Positions 45,601 to 57,620 of a stretch of 64,000 nt of DNA are shown in pieces. A program made the translations under genes and the position numbers. This stretch comes from Linum tenue (Eukaryota; Streptophyta; Magnoliopsida; Malpighiales; Linaceae). Numbering within the stretch: position 1 is the first letter of the stretch; every line of letters starts with the position of its first letter. A model generated the notes under the pieces. The model was given only the letters and a program-made list of their open reading frames with translations. It did not search any database and had not been told where the DNA came from. The DNA lies in NCBI GenBank assembly GCA_946122785.1, contig CAMGYJ010000005.1:88902547-88966546 (forward strand), read 5' to 3'.

Positions 45601-47091
45601 GTGGAATTGGAGCTGGAGGAGGCAACAAAGTTGTTAGCAACTCTAAAGATTCGTTCCATGCTACAGGAGCGGATCAAGGAGAAGCAAGGTGGTGATGTGG
45701 AGTTTGAAAAGTACCGGAAGCAGATACGGGAAGGAAAGAACACTAAGTTTGAGCTAGTGGATGGAGTGTTGATGTTTCGAGGAAGGCTTTGCGTACCTGA
45801 TGTCGACAAGTTGAGGGAGGACATACTGGATGAGGCTCATTCTGCTCCCTATGTGATGCATCCCGGGGCAACCAAGATGTATCGCACCCTCAATGAGCAT
45901 TATTGGTGGCCCGGTATGAAGAAGGGGGTCGCAGCTCACGTTTACCAATGCTTGGAGTGTCAGATGATTAAAGCTGAGCATCAAGCCCCAATCATCGAAC
46001 ACTTACCGTTGGAGATTCCGCAATGGACATGGGAGAAGGTCACTATGGACTTTGTATATGGTTTGCCGAGGACCCCGAGGGGGAATGACGGTGTCTGGGT
46101 AATTGTTGATCGCTTCTCGAAGGTGGCCCATTTTATACCCATCAGGTTCAAGCCCGGGATGGAGGAGTTGGCGAGGTTGTATGTGAGAGAGATTGTAAGA
46201 CTACATGGGGTGCCACTTAGTATCGTTTCTGATCGTGATCCTAGCTTCACGTCGCGATTCTGGGTTAGTCTGCAGAAGGCTATGGGTACAAAGTTGCATT
46301 TCTCTATTGCATACCATCCTCAAACCGATGGGCAATCCGAGCGGACAATACAGACGCTGGAGGATCTTTTGAGGGCTTGTGTTATGACCATGGAGGGAGC
46401 TTGGGATGAACATTTACCTCTGCTAGAGTTTGCTTATAATAACCAGTATCACAGTTCGATACAAGCAGCTCCATATGAGGTTCTGTATGGGAGAAAGTGT
46501 CGTACTCCGTTGTATTGGGATGTTGAAGGAGTGAGGCAATTAGAGGGACCCGAGATGATGCAAAAGGCCATGGAGAAGATTGAATTAATTCGTAAGAATT
46601 TGAAGATGGCTCAGGACCGATAGAAGAGTAACCTCGAGAGGCCTGGAGTTCCTCGCCAACATCAGGTGGGAGATAGAGTTTTTCTTAGGGTGTCCCCTTG
46701 GAAAGGAGTGATGCGGTTTGGCAAAAAGGGGAAGCTCATCCCTAGGTACATTGGACCATACGAGGTGCTAGAGCGTGTTGGACCTTTGGCTTATCGATTA
46801 GCCTTACCCCCTAGCTTGTCGAGGATCCACGATGTTTTTCATGTCAGCATGCTAAGGGCGTACCGATCCAACCCTGAGCACGTGATCAGGCATGAAGACA
46901 TCCAGTTGGAGGACGATTTGACATATGAGGAGGTCCCAGCCCAGATCGTGGATAGGCAGGAAAAGGAGTTGAGGAAGAAGAAGATTGCCATGGTGAAGGT
47001 GATATGGAGAAACCAGGGCAGCGAGGCTGCAACATGGGAGACGGAGAGTAGCATGAGAGAGAGGTATCCAGAGTTGTTTAACGACGCTTAG
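42616..47091 (+). pseudogene. Tekay gag-pol polyprotein, three in-frame TAG codons
   Basis: One frame runs from the ATG at 42616 to TAG at 47089-47091, interrupted only by TAG at 42799-42801, 43213-43215 and 46621-46623. Domains in order: Gag capsid (about 42700-43260); CCHC knuckles (CNQC...C and [14 protein letters not shown], 43426-43522); retropepsin with [10 protein letters not shown] (about 43800); reverse transcriptase with FIDDILIYS near 44770-44810; RNase H with SDASHQGLG and TDHKSL (45220-45425); integrase with HHCC finger (45855-45990) and D,D,E residues in TMDFVYG, SDRDPSF and [15 protein letters not shown]-like IGPYEVL; and a chromodomain (about 46930-47080). Catalytic residues look intact. 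The long open part alone (43264-46623) spans 1119 codons. Each TAG sits where Gln is plausible. Confidence 0.92.
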
Positions 47092-47529
47092 ATCACCAGT
47101 TGGTGGATACCTTTGTACTTTCACGTTTAGCCCTCGTTTCTCGATATATCAATAATAGATCTAGTAGTTCAGTCCTGTTCCATTATAACTCACACTTCGT
47201 GTAGACTACAATTTCGAGGTCGAAATTTTTCTTAAGGGGGGAGGAAATGTGATACCTCGAATTTGATTTAGGTTCAACAAGAACTACTGAATGAGTTGGA
47301 CCAACAAAGCAAACCAACTCAGAATGCTACAGAGCTAGGTGAGAATACAGGTTATAGTCAAGAAGAGGTATAAGAAGTGCAGTAGTATTATGCGAGGCGA
47401 GCAAAGGGCGCCATTGAAGTGGATGTAACAAGAATAAATTTTCGGGGCAAGGAAGTACAAGAATGGTGTTACGGAAATATGAGTTCCGAGCAAATTTCGG
47501 GGACGAAATTTTTATAAGGGCGGAGAAAA
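47092..47529 (+). other. Tekay 3' untranslated region and polypurine tract
   Basis: Non-coding stretch between the chromodomain stop and the 3' LTR. It ends TTTTTATAAGGGCGGAGAAAA, the likely second-strand primer. A similar AAGGGGGGAGGAAA lies at 47234-47247. Confidence 0.7.
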
Positions 47530-49461
47530 TGTAACACCCCAACTTTGGGTTTAGGTTCAACCTATAAAAAAATGTATGGATTGGGTTGTTAGTTGCAATC
47601 GAATGTTGAATCAAACCGAGCTAGGTCCAAGGACCAAGACCAAGGAATTTGTTGGGCCGCATTAAAAAAAAAAAAAAAAAACAAGGTAATGGGCTAAGAT
47701 GCAACGTTTGAAGGCTTAAGCCTTTAAGCTAAAGGAGTTTCCTTCTCAATGGGTAACGTATGTACAGAAGAAATTGAAGGGGTATTGTTGGTGGCTGGAG
47801 GACGCTAACGGATTAAGGATTTAAGTGAATTTAGTGGGATACTATTATTTCTTGGGTTGGGGGTTCATATTTGGATGTAACGATCGGAAACAAAGGGGTG
47901 TGAGTTATCACTGCAACAACATCAGTTTTGTTAGAACGGGAGGTTTGACGAGGAGTTAGCGATCCGAGAGCCAGCAATAGAGCATACGTGCCATGCTCCT
48001 GGGAAATTCAACAACGATGAGGTAAGTGGGATTAACTGTCCTTTGCGTGAATGGGTGGATTTAGATTGCTGGATAAACAGAAGAATTAGCTTATAAGTGG
48101 GTGATTAAATTGATTAACCATATGCGCACGATGTTGGGTTCTTGCAACCATTCGTAGGGAGGAATCAGGTGCTTTTAATTATGAAGCACAAAGGTTTTGT
48201 TCTCGATGGAATATGAAGCAAGCCACGGATATATATATATAGGCATACTAAGATTGTGTGGGGATTTTAGTTCTAGTTTAAGAAGGAATTTTGTAAAGGA
48301 AGGTCCCTGGAGTTCACGGAACTAATTAATCACAAGCCGCTTGGTAATTAGGACAAATTAGTGGACGTTGATGCATGGATGAATGGGAAGGTAGTGTGAA
48401 TTAGTGGGAAGAGGGTTGGGATTAATTTCCCATCAACTGACAAATTCTATTTACGCAGTTGCATGATCTTATGGAGATAGAATAGCTTGTGCACTTTGAG
48501 CAAGGAGTTGTAACGACGGAGTATCCACATAGTTGGGGATAGTTCAAGAAGCTAGCTGACGTGAAAACACGGTGAGTGTAAAGGGGGTAAAATCTCCGTC
48601 GAGGTCTTATAGTTTATGTCTTTTGATTAAGTTATTTTTGTCATTTTCAAGTAAGCGCGATTATGTGTGTGAGGCATCCCACCGCCTACTTAAGGTGGAG
48701 GCACGCGTTGTGCTTGTGTATGTATGAATGTATGATTGTATTGTTGATGGTATGAGGAACCCCCGGGCGGTTGGGCCACTACTGGACGCGGTAGATGGTC
48801 GGGTCACTACTGGACGGCGATACGTAACGCAGTAGTTGACCGGGCATGGACTGGATGGCGATACGTAACGCAGTACCATTGCCTTGAGGATAGGGACACC
48901 GGACGGCGATACGTAACGCGGTGAACCCTAGTAATAAGTATATAAATTAAGATAGAAGTACAGAACTTCTATAAGCTGTCAGGGACTAAAATATTAAGGA
49001 TGAAAGCGAGAACGGCTTTCATGTAAGAGGAAGTAATTTCTAATAATGTGTTAGTAGGGTTTGCTTAGGCAAAGACCTTAGAAAGTAACGACGAGACTGA
49101 CCCCTTCTCACCAGGTGTGGAAAGGGGAAGAGGGCATAACCAGCACCAGGAGATTAATCAAGGAGGTCAGCCGCGTCAAGCGTGAGGATGTCGGAAGGAT
49201 CAGGGTATTGAGATGGGACCCTTTTTATCATATTTGTCTTTATTTCTTGTCCTATGAGTATACTGGGAAACTCAGGTTTTCTGTTCAAATATTTGGATTG
49301 AGATTTGCCCAACTGTTTAGGGCTTTTCATTTGAGATTTTTGGTTATTGTCGTTGGTTAATTTTTGGTTTGACTTAAAAACATGGTTTGGGTTGCTCCGG
49401 AGTAACTGGTTTTTGTTTTAAAATTTTGGTTTGATTTTTCCAAAAAGATCGGGTTGTTTCA
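47530..49461 (+). repeat. 3' LTR of the Tekay element (1932 bp)
   Basis: Near-identical to 40507-42453. Length differences fall in an A-run near 47665, a (TA)n run near 48228 and a 4-bp CTCA unit near 49110. Confidence 0.95.
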
Positions 49462-49466
49462 AAACT

Positions 49467-49990
49467 ACAGGCTGGGGACGACAAAGCAGGTGAGCAGGGT
49501 ATGCAAGATCCTCCAAGAGGTCCTCAGCTTCACTGCATTGGTGCAGCTCGCCTCGAACTTTTCATGCTCATGCTCGGGACGACTGAGGGCCCGGAATGCG
49601 GCCTAGTAGTGGAAGTTGGCTGTGTACTTCCGCTCCGTCATCGTCATGTAAGTCGGGTCGAGCCGCATGGCCTGGGCGAAGGCATCATAGGTCAGCACTC
49701 ACGGTTGACCTCCCAGCATAAGCTCCATGTATGGCCGACTCTTCTTGCCGTCGTGACGATTTGGGTGAAGGTGGAGTAGATGAGCTCGTCCATAGAGAGC
49801 AGCAAGCGCCACTAGGGGTGACAGACGACGCTTGACATTGCGGCTGGCACCTGAACATGTTAAACATGTCCAGGTCCAACCGCCAATGTTGCCCAATCGG
49901 GTTGTCTCTCTAGTAGGTGAACTTGTCTCCGGATCGTGCGTGGTTCACCAGGTAGCTGATATTCTTGTGCTTCACGTTCAGGCTTCAGCA
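49467..49990 (-). pseudogene. ORF1-like gene of element A, N-terminal part
   Basis: Minus-strand remnant of the ORF1-like gene before the Tekay insertion, with KKSRPYMELMLGGQP and TYDAFAQAMRLDPTYM in one frame, aligning with FQLGGEHSQLSIWEFTKAM of the copy at 9741. A stop separates the two blocks. It continues at 39845-40501. Confidence 0.5.
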
Positions 49991-51071
49991 TCCTGCAAAA
50001 ACGAAAAAAAGTCACCATACGTGGAGTTAAACGTCAATCTCAGCTCATTGGGAGGAAAAAGAATTCCCCCTACAGTTATATTTCCAGTACGGATCCATGC
50101 TAATCAAAACAATTAAGCATAAGCACACTGATGCGTGGTTCTAGGTGGTCACGGATTATCTCACACAATAATTCAAACCCGAACCATGCCACGGTGGCTA
50201 CCAACCACCATTCAAGCAAAACATTTCTCATCATTCAACAATTAGCACTTGGTGGTCAAATTTTGACAAATAAAAGCAATTCGAATAAAAACATGCCTAC
50301 TAAGGCTCAAATAAGCTCAAGCAACATCATTCAACCATTCGATCATCCTAATTCACCAAAATTCCCTCACTTTACTACCTAATCCGATTCTCCCAAAATA
50401 AATAAGGTAGAGCTGAAATTGACCTAGAGACTTAAGTAGGATGTAGGAGGAAGTGAGGCGAGGGCGAAGAAGGTGAAAATTGGCCGAAAACAGACAAAAT
50501 AAGGTGGGTCGTAAAGTGAAGAAAACCGATCACGGCCTTTTTTTATAGGTAGACCCTGAAGTTTACGGACGCGTTTGCCAGTTCACGATCGTTAAGACCG
50601 TGAACAGGGCAATCCATCCGTGAACTCAGGTAGGTCGATGTGTTTGGACTCGTGGAAGCACCCTAGTTCACGGACTCGTTTGCCTGTTCACGGTCATATA
50701 AGAACGTGAACAGGGCAATTCGTCCGTGAACATCAGTGAAAACAGGGCACTTCTTGAAATTTTTACTCGACCTATTCCACCGTGCCTACTATCAATCACG
50801 ACACAACTAGAAACAATGCAATCGCAAAAACTTGGCATGGGGATACCACTCGACCACTTGAACTCTTCACTCGACACACAAAAATGAAAATAAGGAAAAG
50901 AAAACAAACTTACATTGGGTTGCCTCCCAACAAGCACTAAGCTAACGTCACTAGCTTGACGTTGCAGATCATCTATCATGCGTTTGAACGTGATGACGCC
51001 GAGAGTGGATCCGCCACGATGTTGGGGCGAGGCATGTCGCCTCCCAACTTACTCTCCATGGGGTGGCCTTC
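49991..51071 (-). other. Leader of the ORF1-like gene of element A, with inverted-motif array
   Basis: Between the protease-tail stop and the ORF1-like gene. It has the family motif (plus TTGGGTTGCCTCCCAACAAG, 50915-50934), then half-sites TTCACGATC, ACCGTGAAC, CCGTGAAC, GTTCACGG and ACGTGAAC between 50562 and 50735. This array uses the same half-site as the element's own LTR. No ORF. Confidence 0.65.
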
Positions 51072-53463
51072 TTAGCCGATGACTTTTGATTTGCCCTTTT
51101 CCTTCCACTGAGCATTAGCACGACTTATCCTTTCCCTCCAAGCTACTTTCCTTCCTTCTATGGACGAGATGCCCTCCTTGCTTTCCTGCTTCACATCATC
51201 ACAAGAACCAACAGTAATAGTGGGGTTCGCCTTGCAAGGCTTCCCTCCAATTGCATTCGTGTCACCCGGTTCCACTTCCTTCACTTCCTCACTCCTAGGC
51301 TTAGGATCAATTACAAGAGTAATCCTCTCCTCATCATCTCTCAGAATCAAAGTTCCCTCATTTAGTTCACCTATGTCTAGCCTCTTAAAAAGCTTATATG
51401 GCATCACATTTATGTTCGCCGCTAAGTTCGCCAAGGAATTTTCTATGTGATGAGAACCGATGTAAGGAGATATAGTGAAACTACCTGGATCGGGTTGCTT
51501 CTTGGACAACCTGTTGAGGATGAAGGCTGATCACTCCTCGCCTACGGTGACATTGGCGAGGTCTTCGAACTTCCACTTCTTGGAGAGACACCCCTTGAGG
51601 TATCTCGAATAACTTGGCATGTGGACCATCGCTTCAAGGAAGGGAATGTTTAGGTGGAGCTTTTGGAGCATCTCCATGAAACCTCCACATTCCGATTCCA
51701 ATCTTTCCTTGTGCACCCTCGTGGGAAAAGGTAGGGGTGGCGTGTACTCAGCCACAGGTGGTGACGTCGGCAATCCCTTCCTCACCACTCCTTTCTTTTC
51801 TCTCGAGATTTCCTCTTCTTTACCCTCGGGTAGAGGGTCTTCCTTGTCATTCACTTCTTTGGCAATGACCTCTGGGGTCACCTTCCCGCTCCTCAAGAAA
51901 ATTGCATTGCACCCTGCTTGATCCTTGGGGGTTGGCAATGGTTTGCGAGGATAGGGCTCCCTTTGGTCTCTCAACGAGGATCCCGGCAGATTGCTAATTT
52001 GAACTTCCAAGTTTTGGAGACTTGCTTGATGACATCAGAGTCCCACCTCAACCGATGTAAACTTGGATGTTGCCACATCCATGAATTGCTCAATCTTCTC
52101 GAAATTCTGAGAGCTTGAACTCAGAAGGTCTTCAAGTTTATAGAACTTGTTGACTTGTTATTGTTGTTGTTGAAAGCCTTGATCGCCTTGTGCTTGGTAT
52201 GGTTGTTGGAAGTTCAATTTTTGGAATTGATGCCTTTGTTGGATGAATGTTGGCCGAGGTTGATAGTTGCCCGTTGGACCTTGGAAACCGGGAGGTCTTG
52301 GATTGGTAGGGGAAGACCAAGAAAATTTTGGATGATTGCTCCACCTGGGGTTGTAGGTGTTGCTATAAGGGTTGTTTCCTCTAGCATTGGTAATGAAGCT
52401 CACTTGCTCCTTGGGGGTACTTGACTTTTCATAGCTTGCCAATCCGCGATTTCGTGATTGGTGCTTGAATACCAATCACAAGACATCATCGCTCCCTTCC
52501 CTTGCTTCTAGTCCTCAAGGATCACCACGATCAACTTGTCAAGCTTCACCTCAAGTGGAGCACTTGCTCCCACACTTCGCACTCCTCGATCGGTGCTTCT
52601 CTTCCCACTTCTTGTCAAGCCCCAATGATATCCCTTAAGAGCCCTATCTTCGAGCAACTCATTCACTTGAGGAGGGGTCATGTCCATTAACCTCTCCGGC
52701 AAAGAGAGTCAATGAGGATCTTGTCATCTTGAATGAGTCCTCCATGGAAAGTTTCTATCCAAAATTTCTCCTCAAATCCATGGCGAGGGCATTGGAGGAA
52801 GTAATCAGAGAATCTTTCCTATACATCCCTCAATTTCTCATCCTCCTCTTGCTCAAAGTGAGTGATCTTCTTCCTCCAGTCGGCCGTCTTGGAAGGAGGA
52901 CAATATTGGGTCATGAACTTGTTGAGTAGGTCGTCCCAAGAGGTGATGGAAAGAGCTGGACGGTTGTTGAGCCCTCAGAGTGCCTTCCCTGCCAAAGAAT
53001 AGGGTACGAGCTTCAATAGCAATGCCTCCTCGGGGATGCCATTTATCTTTAAGCTTATAGCTCTCTCAAGAAACCTTTGGACATGCTCTCGTAGTGATTC
53101 ATGGGCTAGCTCGTGGAAGTAGGCATTTTGTTGAATCATCATCACGAGAGAGGGCTTGAACTCAAAGTTGTTGGCAGTCACGGGTGGATGTAAGATGGGA
53201 GATTGGATATCCGCCGCCCGTAGAGCCATGTAATAGCCCATAGTCCTTGGCCCTTCCTCGACTCCCGCTTTCCCATTTGGGTTTGGAAGCAGATTAGCCC
53301 CTCGGGGTTGATTTCCCGACATCTCAACTTCAACTCCTTCTTCAATTACTTCATCACTTCTCCTTCTTGCCTTCGCTTGCTCCCTCTCTCGAGCTAGAAG
53401 TTGGAGGGTCCGGTTGATGTCCTCATGTAGTGGTGTTAAAGGCGCCGGATTTCTCTGGGTCAT
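51072..53463 (-). pseudogene. Athila gag and broken protease of element A
   Basis: Starts at the ATG 53461-53463, 127 bp inside the primer-binding site. The Gag capsid core includes NNFEFKPSLVMMIQQNAYF and the PYSLAGKAL block ending near 52975, followed by TGA; the reading then passes several stops. A Gln/Asn-rich segment (52158-52475) has NNPYSNTYNPRWSNHPKFSW, typical of Athila Gag, and a degenerate zinc knuckle. Further on are PPLPFPTRVHKERLE (about 51700) and a protease remnant (51072-51509) where the active site reads NLAANINVMP, lacking the catalytic Asp. The protease centre is deleted between KRLDIGEL and NEGTLILRDDEE. A short charged tail ends at 51072. No polymerase or integrase. Confidence 0.85.
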
Positions 53464-53590
53464 TCACCTCCCTACACATACTTAAAGAACACAACACGTC
53501 TAGCACAAGCAAACACTTCACAACTTAATCAAAAATAGAAATTAAAAGCTAGATTAACACTAAACAAACTTTTCACGATAAAGGACCGAA

Positions 53591-53608
53591 GTCCCGGCAA
53601 CGGCGCCA
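53591..53608 (-). other. Primer-binding site of element A (tRNA-Asp)
   Basis: The minus strand reads TGGCGCCGTTGCCGGGAC 6 nt after the 5' LTR end, matching the 3' end of tRNA-Asp, the usual primer of Athila elements. Confidence 0.9.
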
Positions 53609-53614
53609 AAAACT

Positions 53615-56302
53615 TGACTCGCTCTGACTATCACAATAAAATTCCACTTAAGGTCCAAGTATAAACCTTAGATGGATGCAACATAGGGCAAGTATGTTTA
53701 AATATCGACCCCGGCCGGTCCATGTCCGCTACTTCGACTGTTTGAAACATTATATAGCGGATTAGTTTTTGTGAAAAAAAGGTCTAAAACTAAATTGCTT
53801 TGCAAAGGTAAATGGATTTAACATTAGTTGAGAAAGCTTCACTCGGGTGTTGCCCCCCTAGCTAACAATTATGACTTGAAGAATCGAACGACTGTCTGTG
53901 GTTAGGGGATCATAAACCGCAGGGAAGTATAACAAGCAGCCAAAGCTACCCTTTTAGAATCTAGGTTGAGGAATGGTATATGATCTAAGCCACTAATGTG
54001 ACCCTCTCAACCTATCAAGTAAGGAATGGTTAGACTTCACCCTCGAATTGGAGTTCGAACAGCCACCCACAACCAAACCCTAAGTGCTAACTAGAAATAG
54101 GAGGTTTGCCCTTTAACTAACCTAGAATATGAGGCATAAAATGCCTAAGGAAACCCTTCTCTAAAACATCATTCTAGTGAGAGAAGAAGAACCAAAGGGA
54201 AGAAGAAGGTTAGGGTTTGGATACAAGGCAGATTTTGGGAAGATTTCCCCAAGGAGATCTCGTCTCAAGGGTCTATAAGAGAGGAGGCATCCCCAAAAGA
54301 TGGTTTCCACCTTTTCCCCTTTTGTTCTTCCCACTTCTACCATGGAGTAGACCTCCTTTCACTTGGGTGTAGTGAACCCCTAACTCTACCATGTAGTTTT
54401 CTTGTATGTGGTTTGGATGATTGATATTGGGTATTGTTCAATTCAATGTTTGAGGCATTATTCACCATGATTGTGCATGCTTGTGCTTAGAAATTTAGGG
54501 GTTGTGCATGTTTTGTGCTTAGCATCCTAGGGATTGTGCATAATTGTGCTTAGCACCCTTAAGTTTATGCATTTAGGTGTTAGAAATCTAATTTGCCACC
54601 TTAGCCTAGTTTAGAAAGGAAAATCCCCCTTTCAAGGGAGACTCAATCGAGTAGGTTTTCCTTCCGCTTTCTAAGCCACCTAAACTAGGTTGAGTTTGGC
54701 CAACCCTCAATATTGAATTAAACAAGTCGATTAATCGTGGTTAAACCATCCGACCTTCGAGTTGATTGAGGAAGTAAGCCGATTACCGATTTTCTAAACC
54801 GAGAGGTTCGAGTGACACGGCCTTTCATCCTCACATCGGTTTAGCAATTGAGACTATGGTCTCCTACCACATACGCTTTCCTCTAGGGTTCACGATTAAC
54901 GTGCCCAAGGCAATCGTTCCAATCCACGTAGCATGGTAGCGGTTAGGGGGAAGCGAAACCCGAGTGACTTTCCCACAAAAGAGTTTTCAAACAAAATCAC
55001 CTTTGCTTTCTTTCATTTCAATTAGCAAACCTTTAAACCAAATTTTTATCGCTAGATAATGATTTCAACAACCAAAGTAGGTGTAGACGGACCTTCCCGG
55101 GTCGATATCTAAATACTTTCCCTATACTGCACCCGATTAGAGTTTAAAAACTTGGGCTGTAATTGGGGTTTAATTGTGGTGTAGTTTCGTGCGAGTCAAG
55201 CCTCTTAGGTTAAGGAGGATTCTCTCTAAATTAGTTTCGGAGGCATTGAATGCCCAAGGAAACCTAGCTCGAATCGAGCCTCTTTGGGTAAAGGAGGTTT
55301 CTTATCTAAACTAGCCTAGCAGGCATGAAATGCCCAAGAACACCCATCTCAAATTGAGCCTCTTAACCTAAGAAGGTTTCCTCTCTAAACTAGCCTAGGA
55401 GGCACTAAATGCCCAAGAACACCCATCTCAATTTGAGCCTCTTAACCTAAGGAGGTCTCCTCTCTAAGCTAGATTAGACTGGAAATTATATTGATAGGCT
55501 TTCACACAACACAATCATTTCTAAATAATACCTCCACATTCACATTAAAACACAACCACACACAAATCATTCAATTCATACAAGCATTCACATAATTGTA
55601 GCTAGGGTTCACAAACACCCTTGTGAAAGAAGGTACTACTCTATGCTAGGAGAAGGGAAGACACGAGAGAGGGAAAGGGAAACCATCAAGAAGATGCAAG
55701 CCTTGCTCCTTGTGCTGAAGAAATCCTCCTTTGGGGGAGGAATTCCCAAAACCTTGCTTGGAGATGAAACCCTAGCTTTTCCTCTTCTTTGGTTCGTCAG
55801 TTTCTCACTCTAAAATATGAAGAAAGAGAAGTTTCTCACATTAGGTCTCTCCCCTTTCTTCTTCCTTTCAGCTGGCATTTTAAGTTGAGATCGCGCCTAG
55901 TTCACGACCTAAGTTCACAGGCGTGATCATTAAAACGCGTACATGAACTCAGTGCTGAGACCAAAATGCACCGCTTCAATGGCTCGGGTTCACGGTCTTA
56001 GCGACCGTGAACAGCTTGGCCATTAGTAACCTGAAAGCCCTCTCTGAACGCTCATTGGTTCACGGATTTTCGCTCCAGTTCACGGTCTCGTGAGACCGTG
56101 AACATTGGCTGTCTCCACCTCTTTGCCCGGTCTTTGCTCCTTTTCTTCCAACTTTCGACTCCGTGTTTGGTTTTACTTGTTAGGATATGAAACACACTGA
56201 AACACAAGCAACCTCGCGTAAAACCAACTTTTTTGGAGTTTAATTGGAACAAACGTTAAAGATAATTGGGGATAAAAAGTGTACAATTAGGCCCGAATCA
56301 AC
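53615..56302 (-). repeat. 5' LTR of element A, interrupted (2688 bp)
   Basis: On the minus strand it starts TGATTCGGGCCTAATTG and ends GAGCGAGTCA. It aligns with 35114-36863 on both sides of an inserted LTR fragment (54160-55198). Its half-site array is at 55900-56105. Confidence 0.9.
54160..55198 (+). repeat. Truncated Athila-type LTR inside the element A LTR
   Basis: Plus-strand sequence resembling the downstream two thirds of the LTR at 2968-4356: a leader with CCATGGAGTAGACCTCC and CACTTGGGTGTAG, and the end TTTCGTGCGAGTCA. Its first several hundred bases, including the motif array, are missing. It sits in the 78-bp tandem block in place of about one unit and has no flanking duplication, so it may have arrived by recombination or template switching. 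Near 54480-54560 GTGCAT...TTGTGCTTAG units repeat. Confidence 0.6.
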
Positions 56303-56603
56303 CGGCTTCACTATACTTCCCTTTTAATTAATAAAAATTGATATCACAATTATAAAATATAAAATACATAAATTAGCATTTGAGAAACAATCGTAGCTTC
56401 TCCGTCCCATGTCCCGTCCAAGAATCCGTAAAATTAAAGGTTCTCCGTCCCATCCAATTCGATTAGCATTTAAATATTCAATTGACATAATTCAGACCAA
56501 TAATATGTTGCCACGTGGACGCGGAGCAGCGATGGGCTGCAAGTCTGCAACCCTTACAACAGCCAAATTCCGCCCATTAATATTTTACACTGTGTTCCAG
56601 TAG

Positions 56604-57620
56604 GAGGGAAAGGGAAGGGGAGGGAAAAGGTGGGAGGAAAGTTGGTTTTTCGAGAAACTTTCCTTTGTTCTAGAGATCAGGAGGGAAGGAAAATGGAGTA
56701 CAATTTTCTCTTGGTCCCACCAAAAGGTCATGTACAACTCTCCCCTCCAAAATGGAGTGAAAACACTAAAAAGAGAAGGAACGACAATTTTTTTTTTAAT
56801 TCTTCCTTCTTTCTTTGTGTTGTGAAAATCAGTTTCCCTTTTTCCTGTTTTTTAATAATTATATCTTCCACTTCACATTTCTTTTCTTTTTCGTTAAATC
56901 CACTTACATTTCTATTCTTGTAGTTCTTAATTGTTTTTTGAGAAATTCAATTTTTATTTCTAAATGTAAAAGTTTAATACATTTATAATGTAAAAGTTTG
57001 TGTCACATAATATCATCATGTTTAATGTAGAATGTAAAAGTTTATTACATTTCAATAATTTCATGTAAGAGATGCACCATATAGGATAGTTAGTTATCAA
57101 TACCGATAAGTGAATCTATAACGATGATTAGTGGTCAAATGATGATTCACTCTTTAATGATAAAAAGTAGTTTTTTGTCGTAAACAAACTTTGATAATTT
57201 CTATCGAATGGACGCCATCCTGTACCACAGAGTTAATCCAACTTTTGTGGGGAAATTTTTAAATAAAGTTAAAATGAACAAGATTTTCAATCAAGGAAAA
57301 AATTTAATAGTGAACCAAAGTAGCACGAAAAAATTAATTTGATCGACTATTCATAAGTAATAAAAATTACATCAACACATTATTTTACTATTACATAATC
57401 AATTAAATAAGTTATTTATCAAAATTCATAAGTAGAATATTAACATACAATCAAATTATTTTACTATTACATAACCAATAAAATAACATATTCCTCACAC
57501 TTTCCTTCATGAAACAACATTTTCCTCCCAATTCTCTTCACTTCCAAATCTCACCTCCCCTCCCCTCCTAATTTTCTTTCACCTCCCCTCATTTTCCTCT
57601 CTTCCTTCAGAAACATAGTG
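56604..57620. other. Insert in the right arm of the Mutator-like element
   Basis: This stretch has no counterpart in the left arm. Its ends are G/A-rich at left (AGGAGGGAAAGGGAAGGGG) and C/T-rich at right (CACCTCCCCTCATTTTCC). The ends partly pair as inverted repeats, so it may be a MITE. The AT-rich centre has TTTTACTATTACATAA twice (57382 and 57458). No gene is supported. Confidence 0.4.

Larger units (their letters stand above)
40507..49461 (+). mobile_element. Tekay/Del-lineage chromovirus, full length, TSD AAACT
   Basis: Complete gypsy element: LTRs 40507-42453 and 47530-49461, initiator-Met primer-binding site TGGTATCAGAG (42457-42467), gag-pol with chromodomain (42616-47091), and purine-rich GGGCGGAGAAAA just before the 3' LTR. 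AAACT flanks it exactly (40502-40506 and 49462-49466). By eye the LTRs differ at about 12 bases plus a few length changes in short repeats, under 1%, so it is the youngest insertion here. It landed in the ORF1-like gene of element A, opposite in orientation. Order and length are those of the Tekay (Del) lineage. Confidence 0.95.
35114..56302 (-). mobile_element. Element A: Athila-type retrotransposon with nested insertions (TSD ACCGG)
   Basis: Reads right to left: 5' LTR (53615-56302), Asp-tRNA primer-binding site (53591-53608), damaged gag with a short broken protease (51072-53463), leader with inverted motifs, ORF1-like gene split by the Tekay element, 3' non-coding region, polypurine tract (36864-36876) and 3' LTR (35114-36863). 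The 5-bp duplication ACCGG lies at 35109-35113 and 56303-56307. No reverse transcriptase or integrase is present. The LTRs differ by roughly 10% by eye where they align, so the insertion is old. Later arrivals are a solo LTR (37302-38265), the Tekay element (40507-49461) and an LTR fragment in the 5' LTR (54160-55198). Confidence 0.9.
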
